A stretch of 51,245 nucleotides of DNA, from positions 1 to 51,245 of the forward strand of contig JAGIAT010000022.1 in the NCBI GenBank assembly GCA_017744715.1. The letters run 5' to 3'. This DNA is from Niabella sp. Its GTDB lineage: Bacteria > Bacteroidota > Bacteroidia > Chitinophagales > Chitinophagaceae. The translations under genes were made by a program, and so were the position numbers. The notes under the pieces are model-generated. The model saw nothing but the letters and a program-made list of their open reading frames with translations, did no database searches and was not told the origin of the DNA. Shown here piece after piece: positions 39,101-47,031 of this stretch. Position 1 is the first letter of the stretch; the number at the start of each line of letters is the position of its first letter.

Positions 39101-39246
39101 GTTTGACCAACCGGCCGGGATAAATCGATGGGTGTCTGGCCGTTGAGCTTTAACAAAAAGGCTAAAGAAAACAACATAAGAACATATCTACTTGAACGTT
39201 GCACATTAACGTTTGATTTACCGGAATTGAAGAGGTGCATAAGCAT
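33106..39246 (-). CDS. Very large SpvB/FG-GAP/RHS protein with C-terminal HExxH domain
   Basis: The frame opens at 39339, but the shared promoter box and -7 site (39283-39330) lie inside that extension, so the start is probably ATG 39246 or 39240, giving about 2046 residues. Order of parts: signal peptide (YVLMLFSLAFLLKLNGQ); SpvB-like head (SVSYSSQGNGSGFCGHGWNL); FG-GAP/VCBS repeats (TADFTGDGKDDIQ, PGDFNGDGNTDLLV); YD repeats; RHS core (MNARMYDPLTGQMLAPDNYI, NGNPLSYIDPDGN); then a tip of about 200 residues. The tip carries RHEFGHTIQS (HEFGH, DNA 33268-33282), followed by GSPSLSTSA and WYEEQPEKYSRRYF. HExxH plus a downstream Glu is a zinc-metallopeptidase signature. The lipoprotein at 32671 may be its immunity protein. 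Confidence 0.85.
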   Translation of the reverse strand: MLMHLFNSGKSNVNVQRSSRYVLMLFSLAFLLKLNGQTPIDLSRPVGQTEGSAGTNGQGGASFTLPINLPAGIGGYRPPVSVSYSSQGNGSGFCGHGWNLSPISMVSRSGKTYFKDGVNTPVDYTSTNDAFLLDGQRLMLKSGTYGADGSTYGLEQEDFSEITSYGVWYNAPESFLVRQKDGTMLDYGWQWTYMRTYGGASKVFWLLSAIRDANNNEKARFLYNIDETDRTYYLSAITYSNYIVAFTYDTKTDWQNATTYLSGEKMNSKYILNKIEVKKIDGTPIRSYSFSYQYREKKYFLTSVTEAGADGTTLNPITFAYGENTTVSDINIPSTEYTGFLEDNFTADFTGDGKDDIQTYGYSMDNDGMKHYTKYKITNEYSSYAGWPAINWVYDYTLPNYTTNGRTMLVGSTAAQYPFTTADYDGDGKQDVLYCKFEKLNTTTLKIQGVEINYSRKYYYPGGGNDTYENKTYNSFPSDGTSTYYYMKNGGGFFTSGDFDGDGHTDYIMILSNSTTANNYKAFFSCPAKGVVNKEISNFGVGIDGATGTYASYKVAEGDIMPINFDADGKTELLVIRNEGAYIVSIMPSGAAYTSSVVYFNSDIKAGHRVFPGDFNGDGNTDLLVRQASSNPYASWNIFTSTGKEFVSTSFSFTHTPALSGDGFSNAHMISIGDYDGDGKTDIVHSADLTTSSSRHYIYYSNGVSFTMESTDWSSSINTECANTTGDFNGDGRADLLSIRAYTVGSSKEYKGHFIFPRPFKEQNLLSGISNLGAQTKFTYSLLNNAYIGGGYGPDVYTRSASQELDVASQPLRSYMVPKPAMYVVSSIERPNGVGAHFKEQYSYEDLVVHRQGRGFLGFAKSTVIDDLSINKVNTQEMNLTYSIMYPKEQLSGLNGTSNLISQSGITTSFQPLAGGRFFMKTDWMHTKNYLTNAGSDVTNTYDTYGNITQSMVRAGSSNGSYLTGVLETTTTTTGYGTYAGAPYPGFPTSITVSKTRDGQPTVSKTTNYTYTSQGWLETVTERVGTPIATTVTNTYNSLGLLTQSSINAPGVSTPVTEQVYDVTGNYLLEKKIIGSGVTKKTTYTYDTRWGVPLTVTSSDGLTTSYIYNTFGERTQTNLPDGNSISETKAWETTGNLRFSILTQRTDGSIPSKTYFDILGRIVKMENRGFGNHWMASEKTYNALGQLESETTPHFSWEPANSTTYTYDSYGRTYTVSNVKGTISTTYSNPNVGSVMITNTNAIGQTDSKTSDASGKIYSSSSNGIAMNFSYDSWGNQLTAASATGTFISNGYDSYGRKTSTYDINIGTVNYQYNAMDQLVQQTDENSIVQNISYDVFGRKVTTSGPQGTTTNTYYYDVISGKNSDNITQIVGFNGDVKTYIYDPLQRLTTETITSGGSNLTKTHTYDSRGRLSTTTYPAGFLIRTIYDDNDIVVQKKYELGPTIKTLFSTDSVNSRGVYNAYSTGNGKLRHVTWDYGKEMPIRYYTAGVQDLNLGFEINTGNLLSRSDSYKGITETFTYDINDKLKSASVNGVQQFGINYYSDGGGRIDQKTGIGNYVYDWYKGYILRSLSPIASEPDPNLTMGPQTYNITYTAFKMPQTITHINGYEVNYSYGSNQQRLASELKYGGATVESRSYWTNIDGIAKGGNTYEVYYIGTGNGLGNIIVKQGSAIDIYYPYLDQLGSIVAVTDESGTMVAEQNFDGWGRKRNPNNWSYSSVPAVPAWLIRGYTGHEQMAETGLVNMNARMYDPLTGQMLAPDNYIKNPWRFDGYNRFTYANGNPLSYIDPDGNNALDFLNPFKKIAAGLKNVFAHGKRGENITFKKAMEYFNQGYIAASIPFSSGPFSEFHDMVDLTAITHGVLKGLFGSGDNRWKIYNNAVDIAVGRYYSDESRSFAGGIVQLASRNMGQSLQGDLGHLYSQARNSAGDVTRVDYFGGATFVTQDGVASFNTAAGIRSQGVTLANYINIKTGETIRGNFETFVRSDALYRHEFGHTIQSEIFGPTFLGLIGSPSLSTSAKLTTEQHDGMWYEEQPEKYSRRYFNRRYR

Positions 39247-39282
39247 ACATTTTGGGTTGTTTCGTGTTTTCAAATTGTAACC

Positions 39283-39330
39283 CAAAGCTATTCTTTGAAT
39301 TGCAGAAAAAAAATAAGTAGAAATACGTAA
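39283..39330 (-). promoter_or_regulatory. Promoter P2 with shared TACGTA box
   Basis: Minus strand AATTACGTATTTCTACTTA, exactly 23 bp, then TAGCTTTG at 39290-39283, a full match to TAnnTTTG. The predicted transcript starts near 39276, which excludes the ATG at 39339 for the HExxH RHS gene. The rest of the 39340-39741 gap towards the divergent kinase gene shows no further recognisable site. Confidence 0.75.
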
Positions 39331-39741
39331 TTTTTTCACCTTCCGGTTGCCACAGTCCCGCGGTAATGTAAATGAAAATGTTAATTGCTGCCTATTGTAG
39401 CTATATATTTTGCTTTTCCAATTAAATATCCGAAATTCATTATCAGAGATTAACTTTTGCCCAATGCAACCAAAAGTAAAAAAACCGTTGAAAATAAAAA
39501 CAACTGCCCTGGTTTAACAAGAATCGGGTTTTTTATACCCTAGGACTACATATGCTAAATACTAATTAAAATTTAATACCTTAATAATGAAAAATATATT
39601 CCTCTTTTTATATCTCAAAAATTTTTCCATGACCAGGCATCACTTTTTGTTTTTTGGAGAATGGCTTTTACGCGCCCGGCCACCATTAGCACCCTCTTGC
39701 CGATATCGCTGATCAAGTGTGGAAGCCTCTCCTGACAAACC

Positions 39742-40485
39742 TTGAAAAAAATAAAGATGAAAAACGTATCCCCTTGCTTATTAGAAAGAACGCTACAGAA
39801 ACAGCATAGCGGAATAATGTACAGTCAACCAGACGAAGATCATCAAAAAGTACAAGATGTGCTTTTAGCGGATATTACAATACAAGCCCAGGAAAAAGAG
39901 CGCAACCGGATTTCGATGGGTTTACACGATTCGCTGGGGCAACTGCTAAGTGCCGCGAAGCTTGTGCTGCAGGCATGCATGCACCGTACCACAGACACTG
40001 ATACCCTAATGTTCCTGGTAAAAGCCAACGGGATTTTACAAGAGTCCACCGCAGAACTGCGGAATATTTGTCAGAACCTGTCGCCCCGATCCATACATGA
40101 AAATGGATTACAAATTGCTTTGTATGAGCTGAAGCGTGATATCGAAAGCAGTACTGAAGTCGCGATGAAAGTCGACATTAATTTGGAGCAGCAATATCTT
40201 CCAAAATTGGTTGAGCTTGACATTTTCAGGATCTGCCAAGAACTGGTGAGTAATGCCCTTAAACACGGAAAAGCATCTGTTATCCGTGTCTCTCTGCGAT
40301 CGTTGCGGGATGCCGTAATGCTTAAATTTTCCGACAATGGGAAGGGGTTTGAGCAAGGGGAGAGCCATGCTGGGCAGGGGTTAAAAAATATCAAAATAAG
40401 AGTAACCTCGCACAAAGGTTCATTTAAATTTAAAAGTATTCCTTTCAAAAGGACCGAAGCCATTGTTTTAATTCCCATAAAATAA
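39742..40485 (+). CDS. Soluble sensor histidine kinase (HisKA_3 / NarX-type)
   Basis: This 247-residue protein has no membrane segment and no recognisable sensor domain. The dimerisation/H-box reads EKERNRISMGLHDSLGQLLS, with phospho-acceptor His62. The ATPase domain shows the N box (RICQELVSNALKHGKA) and G boxes (FSDNGKGFE, GQGLKNIKIRV). It should phosphorylate the response regulator 12 bp downstream. The signal is not evident: it may be a small cytoplasmic ligand or an upstream membrane partner. Confidence 0.88.
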   Translation: MKKIKMKNVSPCLLERTLQKQHSGIMYSQPDEDHQKVQDVLLADITIQAQEKERNRISMGLHDSLGQLLSAAKLVLQACMHRTTDTDTLMFLVKANGILQESTAELRNICQNLSPRSIHENGLQIALYELKRDIESSTEVAMKVDINLEQQYLPKLVELDIFRICQELVSNALKHGKASVIRVSLRSLRDAVMLKFSDNGKGFEQGESHAGQGLKNIKIRVTSHKGSFKFKSIPFKRTEAIVLIPIK

Positions 40486-40497
40486 AACAACTCTGTC

Positions 40498-41133
40498 TTG
40501 AACAATCTAACAAAGCTGCTTATTGTTGATGATCATGAATTAATACGAAGTGGCCTCACATATTTACTTCTTCAACCAGCGAATAATAAGAGTTTCTCTA
40601 TTATTGAAGCTTCCTGTATTGCAGAAGCAAAGGAAAAAATTCTGAATCAAAGCCCGGCCGTTATTCTTTTAGATTATCGGTTAAAGGATGGGACGGGGGA
40701 TGAACTGGTTTTATGGGCAAAAACGTCTAGATTATCTATCCCGATTATCACATTGTCAAACTACGCTGAAATATTCTACATTGAAAAAATGAGAAGCTGT
40801 GGCGCCCGGGGATATCTCCTTAAAGATGTTTCCGGAGCAGAACTGCATTCTGCCATCAATGCCGTTTTAAATGGGCGCACCTATTTCCCGGTTCTGGACC
40901 AAGCAAACAAAAACGCTGTCCATTTTGGAAATTCAAAAGAACAGACCAAAGTAACAAACCGGGAGCGGGACGTACTGATGTTAATGATGGAGAATTGCAC
41001 TACTGATCAAATTTCCCGAAAGCTCTTTATCAGCAAGCGAACTGTTGAAACACACAAACAACATCTTCTTAAAAAATTCAAAGTAAAAAATAGTGTTTCT
41101 CTAATACGAACCGTTTCCATAGAAGGCTTTTAG
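40498..41133 (+). CDS. NarL/FixJ-family response regulator
   Basis: TTG start at 40498. This 211-residue protein has a receiver domain with acidic pair DD (11-12), phospho-Asp in ILLDYRLKDG (D59), Thr/Ser in ITLSNYAE and Lys in GYLLKDVSG. A LuxR-type HTH follows (VTNRERDVLMLMMENCTTDQ, ISRKLFISKRTVETHKQHLL). It lies between two copies of the shared TACGTA promoter box, so it is the leading candidate to bind them. NarL-type regulators often bind short inverted or direct half-sites, which fits the box, but no target is proven. Confidence 0.9.
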   Translation: MNNLTKLLIVDDHELIRSGLTYLLLQPANNKSFSIIEASCIAEAKEKILNQSPAVILLDYRLKDGTGDELVLWAKTSRLSIPIITLSNYAEIFYIEKMRSCGARGYLLKDVSGAELHSAINAVLNGRTYFPVLDQANKNAVHFGNSKEQTKVTNRERDVLMLMMENCTTDQISRKLFISKRTVETHKQHLLKKFKVKNSVSLIRTVSIEGF

Positions 41134-41313
41134 TTTCGCTCAGCCCGTTTTATATGCAGGATTGCTCATGCAGAAGTGGCTCAAACTGAAAACTGTTAAT
41201 GAGTCGCTATATGGCCGGAGATGAACCCTGTATAAAATCATTTATACCAACCCTGCTTTTTTACCGGTAGCTTGCAGAAATCAAGACCAAGTACAACGGC
41301 GGAGAAGCTGCTA

Positions 41314-41459
41314 TCATTCGCTTAAAAGCAGTTCCTTTCTAAGAAAGAAACGCTCTTCATCAATAGTGTAATAAGCATAGTTGCCGGCTCTCGCCCACCG
41401 TCAAAAAAATTCTGAACATCCAATGTTTTTCCATTCGGAACAGGCTGTTGCTTTACATT
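41314..41459 (-). pseudogene. Fragment of an unknown small protein, frameshifted
   Basis: Directly past the stop of the 41462 gene, one minus frame reads NVKQQPVPNGKTLDVQNFFD, GGREPAT and a shifted frame ends NYAYYTIDEERFFLRKELLL, SE, stop. It looks like a decayed second gene of the same transcript. The family is not recognised. The rest of 41134-41313 shows nothing. Confidence 0.4.
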
Positions 41460-41461
41460 TA

Positions 41462-42544
41462 TTATAACTCCAACTCGCCCGTATCTGCGTTGATCTTTAT
41501 AGCCTCTCCTTTCGCTTTTGTTTGACGATAGTTATTTATGGATATCACATATTTATTATCAAATGGATTGGCATCCTCTAATTCATTAAACCGTTCCCCA
41601 ATATTTGAGCGCCAAAATCTTCCGTGGTTTTTTCTTCTCGCAGGATCAATGTATTTTGAAATAACAAGGTTATTCCCGATTGCCTCGCATGGGTATAATA
41701 TTCCATCCTTATAAAGATATAGTTCTCCGCCCGCTATCACTCCCCAGGGAGTAACCGGAACCATTGTAGAATCACGCTTTGTAAATGAATATACTGTTGT
41801 TTTCCTGGCTGCCGTATCTGTTTTAACATAAAAATTATCAAATTGGGGTGTTCCTTGTTTAAAATCATCAAAACTGATATAAATACCATTTCGAAATACT
41901 CTTTTTGAAATAAAGAGGTAATTATCTTTCTCGGAACTGATTACTTCCTCGCGCCTTAACAACTTTTGAACTCCACCCTGGTTTACCCCCCCGGTAGCGG
42001 TCGTTACACTTGATGTTATCGCCTGCCGAACCAACCCGCTTACCATTGATATGTCAGAATTACCTTCAAGTGCAAACTCGTCGATTGTTTTCACCGGTTT
42101 ATATTGATTCATTCCCACAGGACTTTCGTATAGACGGCCTTTTATGCGCACATAATTCCCTTCGCTCACCCGCCCAACGCTGATATCATGGATAACGTAC
42201 ATAGCAGATACCCCACGAATTCCGAAATTTTTTATCATCCCTTCGTCTACAATATCATAGATCCAATCCTGCTTGGGAACCGGAGTTGCTATTGCCATAC
42301 GATCGTTTTTAAACTTTTCAGTTGGAAGATATCCCAAAATCGCCGTATCCCCGGTAAGATCAACCACTTCGAAGAACTTTGTATCCGTTATTCCCCGACC
42401 TTGTAAGAGGCTATTGTTCTTTTGATCGCCAGATTGTAATACTTTATTCACTGGTAGAGGAAGAACCAATCGTTCCTGCTGTGACATTGCATTCAGAGTG
42501 ATTCCTGTGGTAAGACTTAAAAAAAGGGTTCTTAAAAGCAGCAT
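41462..42544 (-). CDS. Secreted protein of unknown function with shared-box promoter
   Basis: This 360-residue protein has a signal peptide (LRTLFLSLTTGITLNAMSQQ) and a mixed alpha/beta body with no recognised family. Features seen: VIHDISVGRVSEGNYVRIKG, RFWRSNIGERFNELEDANPF, and a conserved-looking C-terminal segment. Its promoter at 42701-42748 belongs to the shared class of P1 and P2, tying it to the two RHS genes in regulation. Confidence 0.7.
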   Translation of the reverse strand: MLLLRTLFLSLTTGITLNAMSQQERLVLPLPVNKVLQSGDQKNNSLLQGRGITDTKFFEVVDLTGDTAILGYLPTEKFKNDRMAIATPVPKQDWIYDIVDEGMIKNFGIRGVSAMYVIHDISVGRVSEGNYVRIKGRLYESPVGMNQYKPVKTIDEFALEGNSDISMVSGLVRQAITSSVTTATGGVNQGGVQKLLRREEVISSEKDNYLFISKRVFRNGIYISFDDFKQGTPQFDNFYVKTDTAARKTTVYSFTKRDSTMVPVTPWGVIAGGELYLYKDGILYPCEAIGNNLVISKYIDPARRKNHGRFWRSNIGERFNELEDANPFDNKYVISINNYRQTKAKGEAIKINADTGELEL

Positions 42545-42700
42545 TTTTTTGTGTTTTGACGTTTCAAATGTTATTCTATTTTACTCTACGCTCCTTCCTG
42601 TTGATAAAAAATGGTTAACAACAGAAATTTAACACCTGCTTAAACAAGAGTAAAGGAAGTGATTTCCATCCTGTGGTTTAAGAACTGAAAACGTAGTAGT

Positions 42701-42748
42701 CAAAACTATTCAGAATCTGTAACAAAAACAATACGTATAATTACGTAA
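42701..42748 (-). promoter_or_regulatory. Promoter P3 with shared TACGTA box
   Basis: Minus strand AATTACGTAATTATACGTA, exactly 23 bp, then TAGTTTTG at 42708-42701, a full match to TAnnTTTG. Here TTG begins 20 bp upstream of the -7 box, giving a plausible -33 element as well. Predicted 5' UTR to the ATG at 42544 is about 150 nt. Confidence 0.75.
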
Positions 42749-42809
42749 TTTTTACTCCTTTTTTTAACAGCACTCTGCCTCTTGTCTCTTCAAAGAATGC
42801 GTTCCCTTT

Positions 42810-42841
42810 AAAAAGAAAAGCCCGTGCGTACACGAGCCTTT
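42810..42841 (-). terminator. Intrinsic terminator with UACG tetraloop
   Basis: On the minus strand AAGGCTCGTG-TACG-CACGGGCTTT folds into a 10-bp stem with two G-U pairs and a UNCG-type loop, followed by TCTTTTT. It would end transcription from the small frame at 42981 or the peroxidase operon. Confidence 0.65.
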
Positions 42842-42980
42842 GTCAGGGATAAATGGCTTGCTGCAAGTAAATCTATCGGCAATACCTTATCGCTCCTCTT
42901 TTATTTATTACCGGTCTGTAAACTAAATGGTGAAGAAGCGGGAACAGAAGTCTAGTTCGGGTTTAACCCCGACTATCGTA

Positions 42981-43133
42981 TCAGAAGTATAACTGCCTTC
43001 GCAGGCCATTCTTAATTTCAATAACCTGCCGGAGGGGTACACGCTCGATCTGGTTACTGACCGGCGTAAACAAAAACTCAATATTCTCTGAATCCCGGAT
43101 ATCCCTCTCCGAATCGGGATACAGGTAGGCCAT
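42981..43133 (-). CDS. Small hypothetical protein (50 residues), uncertain
   Basis: ATG at 43133 preceded by a weak GGAG-like site; the frame reads MAYLYPDSERDIRDSENIEF, LFTPVSNQIERVPLRQVIEI, KNGLRRQLYF, stop. Codon use looks coding-like, but no family is recognised. It lies between the peroxidase gene and a clear terminator, so it could be the last gene of that transcript or a fragment. Confidence 0.3.
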   Translation of the reverse strand: MAYLYPDSERDIRDSENIEFLFTPVSNQIERVPLRQVIEIKNGLRRQLYF

Positions 43134-43387
43134 GCCGCCAAAAAGCTACTCCTAAAGAAATAAAAAAAAGCTGAAGAACGAATATGAAACGGCGCACTAG
43201 GTAGCGGCAGGTGTAACGGATGGTTGGGTTGACCGTTATCGTCAGGGTTCATCATACTCAACAGTTTCCCGCATCCCTCCATTAAGGCTGTATAATAACA
43301 CCATTGCCAGCTTACTCCTCGTCAGCACTGATACGCAGGCTACGTACTTCGCGCTGTGCCATGGATATGTCTTTACGGGAACCGTTT

Positions 43388-45232
43388 TCACTCCTTACTT
43401 TCCAAACTCCTGATAAAAGCAATGATGTCTTCTTTTTCCTTCTCCGTAAGGCGCAGTTTTTCTTCAGAAAGCGTTTGATTCGGAAGATGTATACCCAATC
43501 CCGCGCCACCGCCGTTATTATAAAACTCCATTACCTGATCCAGTGACTGATATACACCATTGTGCATATAAGGTGCTGTTTTGCTGATGTTCCGGAGGGT
43601 GGGTACCTTAAATGCATATTTATAGGCATCAACTCCAATTACATCATAATAGCCCAGGTCCGGATCCAGGGTAGCGTCCGCCAGGGACGCCGGAACGCCC
43701 AGTACTTCCGTTTCGCTCACTACATATTTTGGCGGCATGCTGCCATTGAACAACGGCATAAAATGGCAGGTAGCACATTTTGCTTTCCCCATGAACAAAT
43801 TAAATCCCTTTAATTCCCGGGTTGACAGCGCCCGTTCGTCGCCCCGCATGTATGCATCAAACCGGCTGTTCAATTTTGTAAGACTGCGGATAAAGGCCGC
43901 AATAGCATTGGTTACTTCATCCGGGCCGATGCCTTTTTCAGCGGTTACAGGAAAGGCCTTTGCGAATAACGATCTGTATACCCCGTTTGCAGAAACATAC
44001 CTGATAACCGCATCCATCGAACCGTCCATTTCCGCTTTGTTATGAAGCACATCGCGCACCTGGTCCTCCAGCGTTAAAGCCCGCATATCATAGAAGTAGT
44101 TAGACTGCAACGCCGCATTGAGCAGGGTAGGTGCATTTCTTTTTAGCAGTTTTGCCGGATTATGCATATCCGCATGTTTCACCAATCCGTCGGTAAAAGC
44201 CAGGTCCGGGCGGTGGCAGGAAGCACAACTTCTTTTGCCGGTACCGGACAATGCTGCGTCGTAAAAAAGCTTTTCTCCCAGCCCGGCTTTAGCTGTTGTG
44301 GTACGAAACTCCGGACCCGGAGAAAAGGCATCCGCATTAAAGGCATTCGTGTCAAACAGCGTATTGATATCCTGTCTCAGCATCCGGTTGTACTTAATTC
44401 CGGGGCCCGGTAATCCCTGTTCCAATTGCGCAATGCCGGCGCTGATCTTATTTGCAAACCGGGTAATAAATGTGGCCCGGTCGAACGTGGCAAAATCCGG
44501 GTGCCGCTGCAGGTACCCGATGGCGGAGTCCAGATCCTTTATTAAATCTGTTTCTTTACTTTTACCGGTATAATAGGGGATCATCTCCCGCAGGCTTTTT
44601 AAAGCGGCCGCAGCTTCTTCCATACTGTTCAGCGAACGCGCATTATCGAAGCCCGTAATGCCCAATGTAATGATCCGGAATACTTCTAACTTGGCAGCAT
44701 CCAGGATCCTCCAGTCCGCAAGCGGTTGATCTGCAAAATAGGCGATCAGGTACTCCGTATTTGTTATTAAGTGACCAATCTCGCTGACCAGCGCTTCTTT
44801 CCCGGCCGTATCATACACAGGGAAGAGCCATTCTTCGATCACCTGCAGGCCCATCGGATCAATACCCCGGGCCAGGGATGGGTCCAGCAGATCTGCATTT
44901 TCAATCTCCGGTACCGGCGGACCATTTAACCGTTCCGTCAGGTCGGCTGCAAAATACGTGACCGCCCATTCAAATTTTTTAAATAATAATCGCGAACTTA
45001 AAAACGCCCGGCGCACTGCCTGGGTATCTACATTTGTTTTGCTGACTTCTGCAAGTAAGGTGTCGTTTATATAATTGCGAAAAGACACGAGCTGGCCGGA
45101 GACCGCCCGCTGAATTTTTCTCACACGCGGAGCGGAGCCCACCTGTGCTGTATGATCTTTATAGGAAGGCGTGAAGCTTGCAACAAACAGTCCTGTAAAC
45201 AGCACCGTCACTATACCCGTCTTGCTACGCAT
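43388..45232 (-). CDS. Di-heme cytochrome c peroxidase (MauG/CcpA type) with long N-terminal domain
   Basis: This 614-residue protein has a signal peptide and an all-helical N-terminal domain of about 300 residues, then a peroxidase module with two heme c motifs, CASCH (336-340) and CATCH (486-490). GEKLFYDAALSGTGKRSCAS, NAPTLLNAALQSNYFYDMRA, KVPTLRNISKTAPYMHNGVY are conserved segments of this family. It reduces hydrogen peroxide or modifies a partner in the periplasm. The N-terminal domain, imelysin-like in character, is an uncommon addition. It follows the phosphoesterase gene by 27 bp. Confidence 0.88.
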   Translation of the reverse strand: MRSKTGIVTVLFTGLFVASFTPSYKDHTAQVGSAPRVRKIQRAVSGQLVSFRNYINDTLLAEVSKTNVDTQAVRRAFLSSRLLFKKFEWAVTYFAADLTERLNGPPVPEIENADLLDPSLARGIDPMGLQVIEEWLFPVYDTAGKEALVSEIGHLITNTEYLIAYFADQPLADWRILDAAKLEVFRIITLGITGFDNARSLNSMEEAAAALKSLREMIPYYTGKSKETDLIKDLDSAIGYLQRHPDFATFDRATFITRFANKISAGIAQLEQGLPGPGIKYNRMLRQDINTLFDTNAFNADAFSPGPEFRTTTAKAGLGEKLFYDAALSGTGKRSCASCHRPDLAFTDGLVKHADMHNPAKLLKRNAPTLLNAALQSNYFYDMRALTLEDQVRDVLHNKAEMDGSMDAVIRYVSANGVYRSLFAKAFPVTAEKGIGPDEVTNAIAAFIRSLTKLNSRFDAYMRGDERALSTRELKGFNLFMGKAKCATCHFMPLFNGSMPPKYVVSETEVLGVPASLADATLDPDLGYYDVIGVDAYKYAFKVPTLRNISKTAPYMHNGVYQSLDQVMEFYNNGGGAGLGIHLPNQTLSEEKLRLTEKEKEDIIAFIRSLESKE

Positions 45233-45259
45233 AACATATTCCCCCCAGAATAAAAATGA

Positions 45260-46606
45260 TCATTTAAAAATCAGGGCGTTCCTGAACGGGTTTGCATTTT
45301 TGTCCCGTTCGGCCAATGGCGCAATTCCCCATCTGCGCTCGATAAACGAAAGAATACTCACTGTTTCATATTGGGTATGATCAACATAGCCTTTTTTTGC
45401 AAACGGCCCGATAACAATGGCAGGAATACGGCTTCCCGGTCCCCATCGGTCAATCACCGGCGGAGCCACATGATCAAAATATCCGCCAAACTCATCATAG
45501 GTCAGAATCACCAGCGCATCTTTTGCATTCGGTCCTTCCAGTACGGCATTGATCAGCTTCACGGCCAGCTGCTCCGAGGAATATACATCAGCGCTACCCG
45601 GATGTTCATCATTTCCTCCACCGGGTTTTACGAAAGAAACGCTGGGAAGCGTTCCTTCTTTCGCCGCCTTAAGAAAATCATTTTGGTCCTTCATGTGTTT
45701 ACGGCCTTCTGTTCCTTCTTCGTAGTTGGCAAAATACAGGAAGGGTTCATGGTTGTACGCAAAATTATTTTTTCTTCCCGCCACCGCATCATCCCATCCT
45801 TCGGAATACCATGCCCACGATACGCCTTTTTCGCTCAGCCGGTCACCGATCGTTGGCATTGTTTGCGAGGGCAATAATTTGGAAACATCCGATTTAGCCG
45901 GATAGGGTTTGTTCCGGGAAAGCACATGATTTACTACATACCCGTCAGGAGTAACGATCCCATCTTTTGTCATCTGGCCCTGCGCATCCACCGCTGCAAT
46001 CATCGATTCCGGAGCATCTTTCCATACCGGTGCAGCCACAGCAATTAAGTACACGTGGTTAAAATAGGAGCCTCCAAAAACGCTCTGGAAGAAGTTATCG
46101 CACAAGGTGTATTGCTGCGCTATCGGATACAACGGCAGCTTCTTTGTAGTGTAATAGCCCATTGCCAGTCCCTTTGAATCGTTGTAGGCCGCAAACTGAT
46201 TCATCTTGCCCCCGTTAATCTGTAACTGGTTGTGAAAAAAACGATGCGTAACATCTGGCGTCTTTTTGTCGGACGGAACATACTGGTCGATATTAAAAAG
46301 CCGGTTGGGCAGGTTGGTGGGGAACGCATTGTTCCTGGGGATTTCGGGCAGGTACCTGTATGCATGTCCCTGCTCATCGACCTGGACAAAATTTCCTTTT
46401 TGTGCATTTTTAATACCATTCACTCCTTTGAACTCACCATACAGGTTATCGAAGCTATGGTTCTCCATATAAACCACCACCACATGATTGATCTGGCGGA
46501 TTCCCTCATCAAATGGCAATTCCTGTCGCTGTGCCTTTTTACTGGTTCCGCAGCTGCAGATTCCTAAAACAACAAAAGCGATTAAAAAGAGGCGTTGTAT
46601 CATCAT
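45260..46606 (-). CDS. Phosphoesterase-family lipoprotein (acid phosphatase / phospholipase C type)
   Basis: The ATG at 46606 gives a lipoprotein signal (RLFLIAFVVLGICSC); about 448 residues. PF04185-type motifs: HVVVVYMENHSFDNLYGEFK with the catalytic-site Glu-Asn, LCDNFFQSVFGGSYFNH, and VILTYDEFGGYFDHVAPPV near the C-terminus. These enzymes hydrolyse phosphate esters or phospholipids in the periplasm. It is first in an operon with the peroxidase. Confidence 0.85.
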   Translation of the reverse strand: MMIQRLFLIAFVVLGICSCGTSKKAQRQELPFDEGIRQINHVVVVYMENHSFDNLYGEFKGVNGIKNAQKGNFVQVDEQGHAYRYLPEIPRNNAFPTNLPNRLFNIDQYVPSDKKTPDVTHRFFHNQLQINGGKMNQFAAYNDSKGLAMGYYTTKKLPLYPIAQQYTLCDNFFQSVFGGSYFNHVYLIAVAAPVWKDAPESMIAAVDAQGQMTKDGIVTPDGYVVNHVLSRNKPYPAKSDVSKLLPSQTMPTIGDRLSEKGVSWAWYSEGWDDAVAGRKNNFAYNHEPFLYFANYEEGTEGRKHMKDQNDFLKAAKEGTLPSVSFVKPGGGNDEHPGSADVYSSEQLAVKLINAVLEGPNAKDALVILTYDEFGGYFDHVAPPVIDRWGPGSRIPAIVIGPFAKKGYVDHTQYETVSILSFIERRWGIAPLAERDKNANPFRNALIFK

Positions 46607-47031
46607 TCTGTATTCTTTTTGAAGATTCAATAAAAGCGGGTGAGCCCTATTCCGGATTTATGAAAACCAGGCAGCGGACAAAACGTTGATGCATTGGCAT
46701 AACATGAGGTGCTGATAAACGACGATTTTCATTAAAGCGGTTTCTCTCATCGAAGAAGACCAACCGCGTTACTTAAATCCAAAGAGGTGCACAATCGTTT
46801 AAAACCCCTTTCCCCTAATATGTGCTGCAAACTTATCATATTTTTATTACAAACAGTCATTATCAGCGAACCCCATTGGTGAGCATACACCGTATCAAAA
46901 TATTTTCACAGCGTCGGTTTTAGGCTGAGCAGCAACGGGGGATACACAGTAAAAGCCGGACTCAACCACTGGATTTTATGTATCTTTAGCAACCCGGAAA
47001 TAAACCCTTGCGGACGGTTCTATTCCTGTTT
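46607..47031. other. Divergent intergenic region
   Basis: About 425 bp with the promoters of the phosphoesterase operon (leftwards) and the jelly-roll gene (rightwards). TATCTTTAG at 46981 is a possible -7 box for the rightward gene. No gene is seen. Confidence 0.4.

Noticed and set aside
42923..43282. A 119-residue minus-strand gene
   Set aside because: Composition is Ser/Arg/Phe-rich and frame-like of a shadow; a different frame (42981-43133) looks more coding-like.
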